Of a stretch of 9,472 nucleotides of DNA, positions 1-5,902 are shown in pieces. Every line of letters begins with the position of its first letter. Position 1 is the stretch's first letter. This DNA comes from Odoribacteraceae bacterium (GTDB lineage: Bacteria > Bacteroidota > Bacteroidia > Bacteroidales > Marinifilaceae). The stretch spans positions 1 to 9,472 of the forward strand of contig JAIRKS010000130.1 of the NCBI GenBank assembly GCA_031259905.1, written 5' to 3'. Below the pieces are notes generated by a model, which worked only from the letters and a program-made list of their open reading frames with translations, searched no databases and was not told the origin of the DNA. Position numbers and translations under genes: made by a program.

Positions 1-384
<384 letters not shown>

Positions 385-428
385 ACCCATCCAACAGTAA
401 CAGTAAAGAGAATCTGTTTTATGTTTCG

Positions 429-444
429 GCACTTCATGAAGTGC
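429..444. other. perfect 16-bp palindrome downstream of the first gene
   Basis: The sequence gcacttcatgaagtgc equals its own reverse complement. In RNA it would form a 6-bp stem with a CATG loop. It lies 45 bp after the stop at 384. No T-run follows, so it is not a classical intrinsic terminator. It could be a protein-binding site or an RNA processing or 3'-end hairpin. The symmetry is certain; the role is unknown. Confidence 0.6.
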
Positions 445-451
445 ATCTCAC

Positions 452-474
452 ACCGCGCGCGCTCCACGCGCGGT
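452..474. other. 8-bp GC-only hairpin
   Basis: The arms accgcgcg (452-459) and cgcgcggt (467-474) are perfectly complementary around a 7-nt loop. The hairpin sits just after the 16-bp palindrome and just before the candidate terminator. The structure is clear, but function is not shown. It may help stop or protect the upstream transcript. Confidence 0.5.
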
Positions 475-477
475 TCA

Positions 478-517
478 CCGGGGAGCAGTACCGCGAGGAA
501 CCCTCCCCGGTTCTTTT
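478..517 (+). terminator. candidate intrinsic terminator of the upstream gene
   Basis: The arms ccgggga (478-484) and tccccgg (504-510) make a 7-bp GC-rich stem with a long 19-nt loop, followed directly by a T-rich run ttctttt (511-517). This is the best intrinsic-terminator shape between the first gene and yifB. The long loop makes the call moderate. It lies 94 bp after the stop, behind two other hairpins. Confidence 0.4.
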
Positions 518-534
518 CATGTCCCCCTGACCAG

Positions 535-560
535 GCAGGGGGAAAGTGGTTTCCCCCTGC
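535..560. repeat. nested hairpin in the left arm of the palindrome
   Basis: The arms gcagggggaaa (535-545) and tttccccctgc (550-560) form a perfect 11-bp stem with a 4-nt loop. The matching structure in the right arm spans 803-830 (g-caggggggaaaa with ttttcccccttg-c, one G-T pair). Each arm therefore ends in its own hairpin as well as pairing with the other arm. Confidence 0.75.
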
Positions 561-570
561 ACCCCCTCCA

Positions 571-586
571 GCCCATTAGCATGGGC
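571..586. repeat. second nested hairpin of the left arm, with a covarying partner at 776-790
   Basis: The arms gcccat (571-576) and atgggc (581-586) pair perfectly with a 4-nt loop. The equivalent in the right arm is gcccgt (776-781) with acgggc (785-790). The A-T pair in one copy is a G-C pair in the other, so both sides of the small stem changed together. Confidence 0.65.
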
Positions 587-638
587 GGGCAAAAAACTGG
601 CCGGACGTGACGGGGAAAACTTGAAGCGCGGGCGATGT

Positions 639-725
639 AGTTTTTCGCGGGGCGGTGACAGGCAAGGGGGGCATTTGCAGATGTTGCAAGTGCCCCCCTT
701 GCCTGCCATCGCCCCGCGAAAAACT
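639..725. other. core hairpin of the palindrome, about 41-bp stem with a 5-nt loop
   Basis: Bases 639-673 pair with 691-725 with two differences in 35 (one of them a G-T wobble). The stem then continues through a T-G wobble (674 with 690) and ttgca (675-679) with tgcaa (685-689), leaving the loop gatgt (680-684). This is far longer than a terminator. If transcribed, it would be an RNase III-type double-stranded RNA. As DNA it could extrude as a cruciform. Confidence 0.8.
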
Positions 726-786
726 TTATTTCCGTTCATCACGTCATCCCGTCACGCCTGGCCAGCTTAATGCCTGCCCGTGCTAC

Positions 787-811
787 GGGCTGGAGGGGGG
801 GTGCAGGGGGG
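787..811 (+). other. potential G-quadruplex motif
   Basis: Four runs of at least three G (787-789, 795-797, 799-801, 806-811) are separated by loops of 5, 1 and 4 bases, which matches the canonical G3+N1-7 pattern on the plus strand. It sits in the right arm of the palindrome, 114 bp upstream of the yifB start codon, and would compete with the hairpins that use the same G-runs. Only the motif is shown, not folding. Confidence 0.35.
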
Positions 812-889
812 AAAACATTTTCCCCCTTGCCTGGTCAGGTGAGAGGGAGAAAATCGCGGTTACACGCGGTGTGGGAGGTAAAATTATTA

Positions 890-897
890 TACCTTTC
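890..897 (+). promoter_or_regulatory. weak candidate -7 box for yifB
   Basis: The sequence taccTTTC matches the Bacteroidota -7 consensus TAnnTTTG except for the last base. It lies in the only AT-rich patch between the palindrome and yifB, 27 bp before the ATG at 925. I see no matching TTTG -33 box at the right spacing, so this is tentative. Confidence 0.22.
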
Positions 898-924
898 GGC
901 CTTGAAGTTAAACGAGACCACAAC

Positions 925-2460
925 ATGTTAGTAAAAGTATTCGGGGGGGCGGTACACGGGATCAATGCCATTACCATCACGATAGAAGTAAACATCCTCT
1001 GGGGAGCGAAATTCATCATCGTCGGCCTCCCTGACAACGCCGTGAAAGAAAGCCAGGAGCGGATCGACTCCGCGTTGCGGGAGATCGGGTCGAAAATCCC
1101 CGGCAAGCGGACAATCATCAACATGGCGCCGGCCGACGTGAAGAAAGAAGGCTCGTCGTACGACCTGCCGCTGGCCATCGGTATCCTCGCGGCCAACGAG
1201 CAGTTGCCCGTCGACATGCTCGAGCAGCACGTGATCATGGGAGAACTGTCGCTCGACGGTAGCCTGCAACCCGTGAAGGGCGCGTTGCCCATCGCTATCA
1301 ACGCGAAACGGGAGGGATTCAAGGGGATATTGCTGCCGCTGCAGAACGCTAACGAGGCGTCCGTCGTGCAGGACTTCGAGACGCGCGGCTTCCGTCACCT
1401 GAGCGAGGTGATCGCCTTCCTGAAGAAAGAGCGGGAGTTTCCCCCCGTGACGTTTACCCCGCCGACGCTCGACGAGACGCGGCGGGAGCACGTGCTGGAT
1501 TTCAAGGACGTCAAGGGGCAGGAGAACGTCAAGCGGGCGATGGAGATCGCGGCAGCGGGCGGGCATAACATGATCATGATCGGGGCGCCGGGGTCGGGGA
1601 AGACCATGCTGGCGCGGCGGTTGCCGACGATCCTGCCGCCGATGACGACCGACGAGTCGCTGGAGACGACGAAGATTCACTCGGTGGCCGGTAAGATCCA
1701 GCATAACGGCTCGCTGATCGTCACGCGGCCCTTCCGCTCGCCGCATCACACGGTCTCGGACGTGGCGCTCATCGGCGGGGGAACGTGGCCGCAGCCGGGA
1801 GAGGTGTCGCTGGCGCATAACGGCGTGCTCTTCCTCGACGAGCTGCCGGAGTTTAAGCGCTCCGTGCTGGAGGTGTTGCGACAGCCGCTGGAGGACCGGT
1901 GTATTTGCGTTAGCCGCGCGCGGTCGAGCGTGGAGTACCCGGCGAATATCATGTTGATCGCCTCGATGAATCCCTGCCCGTGCGGGTTTTATAATCACCC
2001 GTCGAGGGAGTGCTCCTGCCCGCCGGGGGCGGTGCACAAGTATCTTTCCAAGATCTCAGGCCCGCTGCTCGATCGTATCGATATTCATATCGAGGTGGTG
2101 CCCGTGGAGATCGACAAGCTCGCGATCCTCGGGGAGGGTGAGACGAGCGCCAGCGTGCAGGCACGCGTGATCCGCGCGAGGGAGCTGCAAACGGCGCGGT
2201 TTCGCGCGTATCCCGGTATTTATTGTAACGCGCAGATGACGCCCGCGCTGTTGAAGAAGTATTGCGCGCTCGACGAGGGGTGCACCGGCTTGTTGAAGAT
2301 CGCCATGCAGCGGTTCGGGCTTTCGGCGCGGGCTTACGACCGGATCATCAAGTTGTCCCGCACGATCGCCGACTTGCAGGGGGAGGAGCGTATCAATCCC
2401 CGGTATATTGCCGAGGCTATCCAGTACCGTAGCCTGGACCGGGAGGGGTGGGGAGGGTGA
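925..2460 (+). CDS. yifB: YifB/ComM family Mg-chelatase-like AAA+ ATPase
   Basis: 511 residues, the usual length for this family. The N-terminal domain (about 1-170), which starts MLVKVFGGAVHGINAI, is the ChlI/Lon-protease-like fold and includes VGLPDNAVKES (33-43). The Mg-chelatase AAA+ module follows, with Walker A GAPGSGKT (220-227), Walker B VLFLDELPEF (301-310) and an arginine-finger region SGPLLDRIDIH (378-388). A four-cysteine cluster sits at C351, C353, C363 and C365. The C-terminal Mg-chelatase domain (about 415-505) includes LSARAYDRIIKLSRTIADL. Well-studied relatives (ComM of Vibrio and Haemophilus) are hexameric helicases that drive branch migration during natural transformation; the role in Bacteroidota is unproven. 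The frame stays open up to 655, but I chose 925 because the family's conserved N-terminus begins there and the extra 90 codons read through the palindrome as a Cys/Pro/Gly-rich low-quality sequence. Its stop is 2 bp from the stop of convergent gmhA. Confidence 0.95.
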   Translation: MLVKVFGGAVHGINAITITIEVNILWGAKFIIVGLPDNAVKESQERIDSALREIGSKIPGKRTIINMAPADVKKEGSSYDLPLAIGILAANEQLPVDMLEQHVIMGELSLDGSLQPVKGALPIAINAKREGFKGILLPLQNANEASVVQDFETRGFRHLSEVIAFLKKEREFPPVTFTPPTLDETRREHVLDFKDVKGQENVKRAMEIAAAGGHNMIMIGAPGSGKTMLARRLPTILPPMTTDESLETTKIHSVAGKIQHNGSLIVTRPFRSPHHTVSDVALIGGGTWPQPGEVSLAHNGVLFLDELPEFKRSVLEVLRQPLEDRCICVSRARSSVEYPANIMLIASMNPCPCGFYNHPSRECSCPPGAVHKYLSKISGPLLDRIDIHIEVVPVEIDKLAILGEGETSASVQARVIRARELQTARFRAYPGIYCNAQMTPALLKKYCALDEGCTGLLKIAMQRFGLSARAYDRIIKLSRTIADLQGEERINPRYIAEAIQYRSLDREGWGG

Positions 2461-2462
2461 CG

Positions 2463-3047
2463 TTACGCGTCTAACCCCAGCTCGCTTTCCACGTGTTCTA
2501 TTAAGATGTGTATGATTTTGACGTGTATTTCTTGCACGCGGTCGGAGTAACCGTCCCACGGGACGTGGATGTTCACGTCGCAGCGGTTGGCCAGCTCGCC
2601 GCCCGTTTTCCCGGAGAGACCGATCACGTTCATGCCTTTCGCACGGGCGCTCTCGACGGCTTTCAGCACGTTGGGCGAGTTCCCGGACGTGCTGATGGCC
2701 AACAGGACGTCGCCAGGCAGCCCGTGGGAGTCCACGAAGCGGGAGAACACGCGGTCGAAGCCGTAGTCGTTGGCCACGCAGGTCAGGTGCGCGGGGTCCG
2801 AGATGGCGACGGCGGGTAATCCCGCGCGATCCCCGCGGAAACGACCGGTCAGCTCCTCGGCAAAGTGCATGGCGTCGCACATGGAGCCGCCGTTCCCGCA
2901 GCTGATCACCTTGTGCCCCGCCCGTAACGCGCCCGCCAGCATGTCGCCGGCGCGGGCGATGGCTTCTACCCGCGCGTCGTCTGTCATGAAGGAGACCAGC
3001 GCCTGGCGCGCCTCTTCCAGCCTATTCTTTATCTTTATGGTCTTCAT
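2463..3047 (-). CDS. gmhA: D-sedoheptulose 7-phosphate isomerase
   Basis: 194 residues, with numbering that matches E. coli GmhA (192 aa) almost residue for residue. It converts sedoheptulose 7-phosphate to D-glycero-D-manno-heptose 7-phosphate, the first step towards ADP- or GDP-heptose for lipopolysaccharide core or surface glycans, and acts in the cytosol as a tetramer. The SIS domain shows SCGNGGS (49-55), AMHFAEELTGRF (59-70), ND at 93-94 and the phosphate loop STSGNS (119-124). The metal and catalytic residues His61, Glu65, Gln172 and His180 are all present. A minor difference is Met56, where I recall E. coli having His. The start lies 26 bp inside the end of oxyR, so the two are probably co-transcribed and may be translationally coupled. 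The next in-frame Met is at residue 21, which would cut into the N-terminal helix, so I keep this start. Confidence 0.95.
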   Translation of the reverse strand: MKTIKIKNRLEEARQALVSFMTDDARVEAIARAGDMLAGALRAGHKVISCGNGGSMCDAMHFAEELTGRFRGDRAGLPAVAISDPAHLTCVANDYGFDRVFSRFVDSHGLPGDVLLAISTSGNSPNVLKAVESARAKGMNVIGLSGKTGGELANRCDVNIHVPWDGYSDRVQEIHVKIIHILIEHVESELGLDA

Positions 3048-4002
3048 GTTTGTTCTTGACGTGTTGCCACTCCACGACGACGCCCCGCTCTTTCCGTAAC
3101 ATCCCGGCGGGGACGATCGCCTTTAGCTCCTCGACCAGCAGGGCGATGAGTTTTTTCTTGACGTAGTGGTTGGAATGGATCACGCTTACCTCTCGCACGG
3201 GGGTGTAAGCGGCAAACGATCTTACTTGTTCGCGTTTCTCGCGGGGCATTTCCAGCGCCGCCAGCTCCGGGATGATGGTGAATCCCCCTTCCCTGTCGAC
3301 GATTTTCATTAACGTCTCGAGGGAGTTGCTCTCGAAGTCGAAGGGTAACTCGCCTTCCTGGTTCGAGGCTTTCTCGCACAGGTTCAGTACCTGGTCACGG
3401 AAACAATGCCCCTTGCCCAGCATCCACATTTTCCACGGCGAGAGGTCCGCCGGCCGGATGCTCTCCCGTTCGAGCAGCTCGTGCCCGGGGTGGGCGTAGA
3501 GTAGCATTTCCTCGTAAAAGACGGGACACTCCACGATTCTCTCGTCCCGGTAAGGGGTGACGAAAATGCCGGCGTCGAGGCTCTCTCGCTTCAGCCGCCG
3601 GATGATTTCCCTGGAGACCAGTTCCTCGACTTCCACGCGTACCAGCGGGTGACGGCGCGCGTAGTGCCCGACGAGGGCGGGCAGCAGGTAGGGCGCCAGC
3701 GTCGGTATGATCCCGACGCGCAGTAACCCGGTCGCCTCTTGTTTGTCCTCGTTGATCATCTCGTTGATGCGTCGCGTCGACGAGATCACGATGCGCGCCT
3801 GCCCGATGAGCCGGGCGCCGAGTTCGGTAGGCTCTACCGGGTGACGACTCCGGTCGAAGATCAGCACGCCCAGGTCTTCTTCCAGCTTTTTAACTTGCAT
3901 GCTTAGCGTGGGCTGCGTCACGAAACATCGCTCCGCGGCGGCAGCGAAATGCCGGCAGTCGTCAATGGCCACGATGTATTCGAGCTGGGTGATGGTGATC
4001 AT
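3022..4002 (-). CDS. oxyR: OxyR-type LysR family peroxide-sensing regulator
   Basis: 326 residues. The N-terminal winged helix-turn-helix (about 1-60) has FAAAAERCFVTQPTLSMQVKKL and the LysR linker helix follows. The substrate/redox domain runs from about residue 92. The motif GKGHCFRDQVLNLC gives Cys200 and Cys209, equivalent to the Cys199 and Cys208 pair that forms the activating disulfide in E. coli OxyR, so it should sense hydrogen peroxide and activate antioxidant genes. The C-terminal end is a Lys/His/Asp/Glu-rich extension ending HKDKE. The gene starts 6 bp after the dnaJ stop and overlaps gmhA at its 3' end. No catalase, dps or ahpC target is next to it in this window, so the regulated genes must be elsewhere. 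Many LysR genes are divergent from a target; this one is embedded in a same-strand cluster instead. Confidence 0.93.
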   Translation of the reverse strand: MITITQLEYIVAIDDCRHFAAAAERCFVTQPTLSMQVKKLEEDLGVLIFDRSRHPVEPTELGARLIGQARIVISSTRRINEMINEDKQEATGLLRVGIIPTLAPYLLPALVGHYARRHPLVRVEVEELVSREIIRRLKRESLDAGIFVTPYRDERIVECPVFYEEMLLYAHPGHELLERESIRPADLSPWKMWMLGKGHCFRDQVLNLCEKASNQEGELPFDFESNSLETLMKIVDREGGFTIIPELAALEMPREKREQVRSFAAYTPVREVSVIHSNHYVKKKLIALLVEELKAIVPAGMLRKERGVVVEWQHVKNKHEDHKDKE

Positions 4003-4008
4003 GGCGCT

Positions 4009-5151
4009 TTATTCAAAAAAGTCCTTCATCTTGGTAAAGAGATTCTTTTTGTCGCTCGTGCTGGGGTGGAAGCCCTCGATGTCCCGCATTTTCTCGACCA
4101 GCTTTTTGTCTTCCTTCGCGAGGTTCCTGGGCACCCAGACGTTTATCTTGGCCAGCAGGTCGCCCCGCCCGTACCCGTTCACGTCCGGCAACCCTTTCCC
4201 GCGCAGGCGCAGGATCTTCCCGGGTTGCGTGCCCGGTTCGATCTTTACCTTCACTTTTCCCTCTACCGTGGGGATCTCTACCGTCTCTCCCAGCACGACT
4301 TCCGGGTAGCCCACGAACACGTTATACAGTAAATCGTTCCCGTCGCGGATCAATTCCGGGTGTTCTTCCTCCTCGATCATGACGATCAGGTCGCCGTTTA
4401 CCCCCCCCCGGCGGGCAGCGTTCCCTTTGCCGGAGAGCGATAATTGCATCCCGTCGGCTACCCCGGCCGGGATGTTCAGCACGATGACCTCTTCGGCCGA
4501 CACGACTCCCTCGCCGCCGCAATACGTGCATTTCGTGTTGATCGTCTTTCCCTCCCCGTGGCACGTGGGGCAGGTGGAGGTGGTTTGCATCGGGCCAAGG
4601 ATCGTGTTTTGCACGCGCGTTACTTGTCCTGTCCCGCCGCACGTGCTGCAATTCGAGTACGAGGAGCCTTCTTTCGCTCCGGTCCCGTTGCAATGCCCGC
4701 AGGCGACCTGTTTCTTTACCTTGATGCGTTTTTCCACGCCCGTCGCCACCTCTTTCAGGTTTAATTTTACTTTTACCCTCAGGTTCGTCCCCCGGTTCAC
4801 GTGATGCGCTCCCCGTCGTCCCCCGCTCCCGCCGAAGCCAGAGAAACCCGAAAAGCCGCCAAAGATGTCCCCGAAGTGGGAGAAGATGTCCTCCATGCTC
4901 ATGCCGCCGCCAGCACCGTGCGCGCTACCCGCACCGGCATGACCGAACTGGTCGTAGCGCCGACGTTTCTCCTCGTTACTTAGCACGTCGTATGCCTCGG
5001 CAGCTTCCTTGAAACGCTCCTCGGCCTCTTTGTCCCCCGGGTTCTTGTCCGGGTGATTCTGCAAGGCCAACTTCCTGTAAGCTTTCTTGATTTCGGTAGC
5101 GTCCGCGTTCTTTGACACGCCAAGCACCTCGTAATAGTCTCTTTTCTGCAT
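4009..5151 (-). CDS. dnaJ: Chaperone DnaJ (Hsp40, type I)
   Basis: 380 residues, full length. The order is: J domain (1-70) with the HPD triad at 33-35, which triggers DnaK ATPase; Gly/Phe-rich linker (about 71-115); zinc-binding domain with four CXXCXGXG repeats, Cys at 151/154, 168/171, 194/197 and 208/211; then the two C-terminal substrate-binding beta domains, including DLLAKINVWVP (331-341). All zinc cysteines are present, so it should be a complete type I DnaJ. It is a cytosolic co-chaperone that hands unfolded proteins to DnaK. It lies 43 bp downstream of grpE, with a small hairpin between, and 6 bp upstream of oxyR. dnaK is not in the window. The leader before the ATG is purine-rich (gagtaaaag), typical of Bacteroidota rather than a strong Shine-Dalgarno site. 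Confidence 0.97.
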   Translation of the reverse strand: MQKRDYYEVLGVSKNADATEIKKAYRKLALQNHPDKNPGDKEAEERFKEAAEAYDVLSNEEKRRRYDQFGHAGAGSAHGAGGGMSMEDIFSHFGDIFGGFSGFSGFGGSGGRRGAHHVNRGTNLRVKVKLNLKEVATGVEKRIKVKKQVACGHCNGTGAKEGSSYSNCSTCGGTGQVTRVQNTILGPMQTTSTCPTCHGEGKTINTKCTYCGGEGVVSAEEVIVLNIPAGVADGMQLSLSGKGNAARRGGVNGDLIVMIEEEEHPELIRDGNDLLYNVFVGYPEVVLGETVEIPTVEGKVKVKIEPGTQPGKILRLRGKGLPDVNGYGRGDLLAKINVWVPRNLAKEDKKLVEKMRDIEGFHPSTSDKKNLFTKMKDFFE

Positions 5152-5170
5152 CTTTTACTCTTTCGTTCTA

Positions 5171-5185
5171 CCGGCTCGTGGCCGG
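5171..5185 (-). other. small hairpin between grpE and dnaJ
   Basis: The arms ccggc and gccgg form a 5-bp GC-only stem with a 5-nt loop in the 43-bp grpE-dnaJ spacer. There is no T-run, so it is not a terminator. It might tune the ratio of the two messages by blocking exonucleases. It could also be chance in GC-rich DNA. Confidence 0.3.
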
Positions 5186-5194
5186 CGCTTCATG

Positions 5195-5782
5195 TTATTC
5201 TCCAACGATTACTTTCGCGAAACGAATTACTTTTTCGTTCAACGTGTAGCCTCTCTCGATCGTGTCAATCACCTTCCCTTTCAGCGCGGGCGTCGGGGTA
5301 GGGATCGTCGTCACCGCCTCGTGAAGGTCGGTGTTAAAGTCCGCGTCCAGCGTTTCGATCTCTTTTACTCCATTCCGTGTCAAGAATTCCTTGAAGTTCG
5401 AGTAGATCAGGTTCACGCCCTCTTTTAATGCCGTCACGTCCGAGGCGTTCTCCATGCTCGACAAGGCGCGCTCGAGGTTGTCTACCACCGGCAGTATCCC
5501 TACCAGTACCTGCTCCCCGGCCGTCTTTAATAGTTCCATTCGTTCTTTCAACGTCCGCTTCCGGTAGTTGTCGAACTCGGCGGAAAGGCGCAGGTACTTG
5601 TCGTTCATTTCTGCCAGTTTCATCCCCATCTCCTCCAGTTGCTTGTCTTCCTTCCTTCCCCATCGTTTTTTCTTTCCCTCGACAGGTTCGTTCTTCACGT
5701 GTTCTCCTTCCGGGGTGCACGCGTCACCGGTATTTTCCGGTATCTCCTCCTCGCGGAGTATCTCGTTATTATCCTCTGACAT
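5195..5782 (-). CDS. grpE: GrpE nucleotide exchange factor
   Basis: 195 residues, normal for GrpE. The first 45 or so residues are charged and disordered (MSEDNNEILREEEIPENTGD). A long helix follows, with LAEMNDKYLRLSAEFDNYRKR (56-76) as the dimer coiled coil. Next come LPVVDNLERAL (97-107) and the C-terminal beta domain with the family signature: FNTDLHEAV (149-157) and GYTLNEKVIRFAKVIV (178-193). It releases ADP from DnaK and partners the DnaJ encoded just downstream. The ATG at 5780-5782 follows an A/T-rich leader, and it is the first gene after a 120-bp gap, so it probably starts the grpE-dnaJ-oxyR-gmhA unit. I see no CIRCE (HrcA) inverted repeat upstream, so the heat-shock control is not of that type. 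Confidence 0.95.
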   Translation of the reverse strand: MSEDNNEILREEEIPENTGDACTPEGEHVKNEPVEGKKKRWGRKEDKQLEEMGMKLAEMNDKYLRLSAEFDNYRKRTLKERMELLKTAGEQVLVGILPVVDNLERALSSMENASDVTALKEGVNLIYSNFKEFLTRNGVKEIETLDADFNTDLHEAVTTIPTPTPALKGKVIDTIERGYTLNEKVIRFAKVIVGE

Positions 5783-5793
5783 ATGTTATTTTT

Positions 5794-5875
5794 TTAATTT
5801 ACATGCGCAACCTCCCTGTACAAAATCCCTGCCAGTCGCGTGACGTGTCATATTGGCAACATCCCGTCGCGTCAA
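5794..5875 (-). promoter_or_regulatory. candidate promoter region of grpE (two overlapping possibilities)
   Basis: Possibility one, Bacteroidota type: TTTTG (5825-5821) then 19 bp then TAAATTAA (5801-5794), resembling TTTG-N19-TAnnTTTG, but this would leave only a very short leader before the ATG at 5782. Possibility two: TTGACG (5875-5870), 17 bp, TATGAC (5852-5847), a sigma-70-like arrangement giving a leader of about 55 nt. Both are read from sequence only. This gap is the only one longer than 50 bp on the minus strand of the window, which supports a promoter here. Confidence 0.35.
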
Positions 5876-5902
5876 CGGCCGGGGATAATGGTTGGCGCGA
5901 AC

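Larger units (their letters stand above)
526..839. repeat. 314-bp imperfect palindrome with nested hairpins (MITE-like or REP-like element)
   Basis: The two halves are inverted copies of each other around a centre near base 682. The ends read cctgaccagg (526-535) and cctggtcagg (830-839). Aligned from the outside inward, the arms share the terminal box, a G-run/C-run hairpin, a gccc..gggc hairpin, the block 597-614 against 748-765 (two mismatches in 18), a poorly matching patch around 615-638, and a nearly perfect core (639-725). By eye, arm identity is about 80 percent. There is no credible ORF inside, no transposase and no obvious target-site duplication. The size, terminal inverted repeats and compact structure fit a non-autonomous palindromic mobile repeat. 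A large structured 5' leader of yifB is the alternative. The inverted repeat itself is certain; the identity is inferred. Confidence 0.8.

Noticed and set aside
434..770. Open frames on both strands inside the palindromic region (434-742 minus, 546-770 plus)
   Set aside because: Their composition follows the inverted repeat, they overlap each other and resemble no known protein. High GC leaves few stops by chance.
449..873. Outer inverted match cacaccgcg (449-457) and cgcggtgtg (865-873) as true ends of a larger palindrome
   Set aside because: The distances to the inner element differ greatly (68 and 25 bp) and the sequence between does not pair well. Nine bases in GC-rich DNA can match by chance.
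655..924. In-frame upstream extension of yifB adding 90 residues
   Set aside because: It runs through the palindrome and gives a Cys/Pro/Gly-rich sequence unlike the family. The conserved YifB N-terminus begins at the ATG at 925.
928..2037. Long open frame of 369 codons antisense to yifB
   Set aside because: It is an Arg/His/Pro-rich shadow in GC-rich DNA opposite an unambiguous gene with Walker motifs.
2056..2880. Minus-strand frame of 274 codons spanning the yifB/gmhA junction
   Set aside because: It overlaps two real genes in other frames and is extremely Arg-rich.
5831..5875. Repeated gtcgcgt motif upstream of grpE as an operator or CIRCE-like site
   Set aside because: The copies are short direct repeats, not the CIRCE inverted repeat, and CG-rich heptamers recur by chance here.
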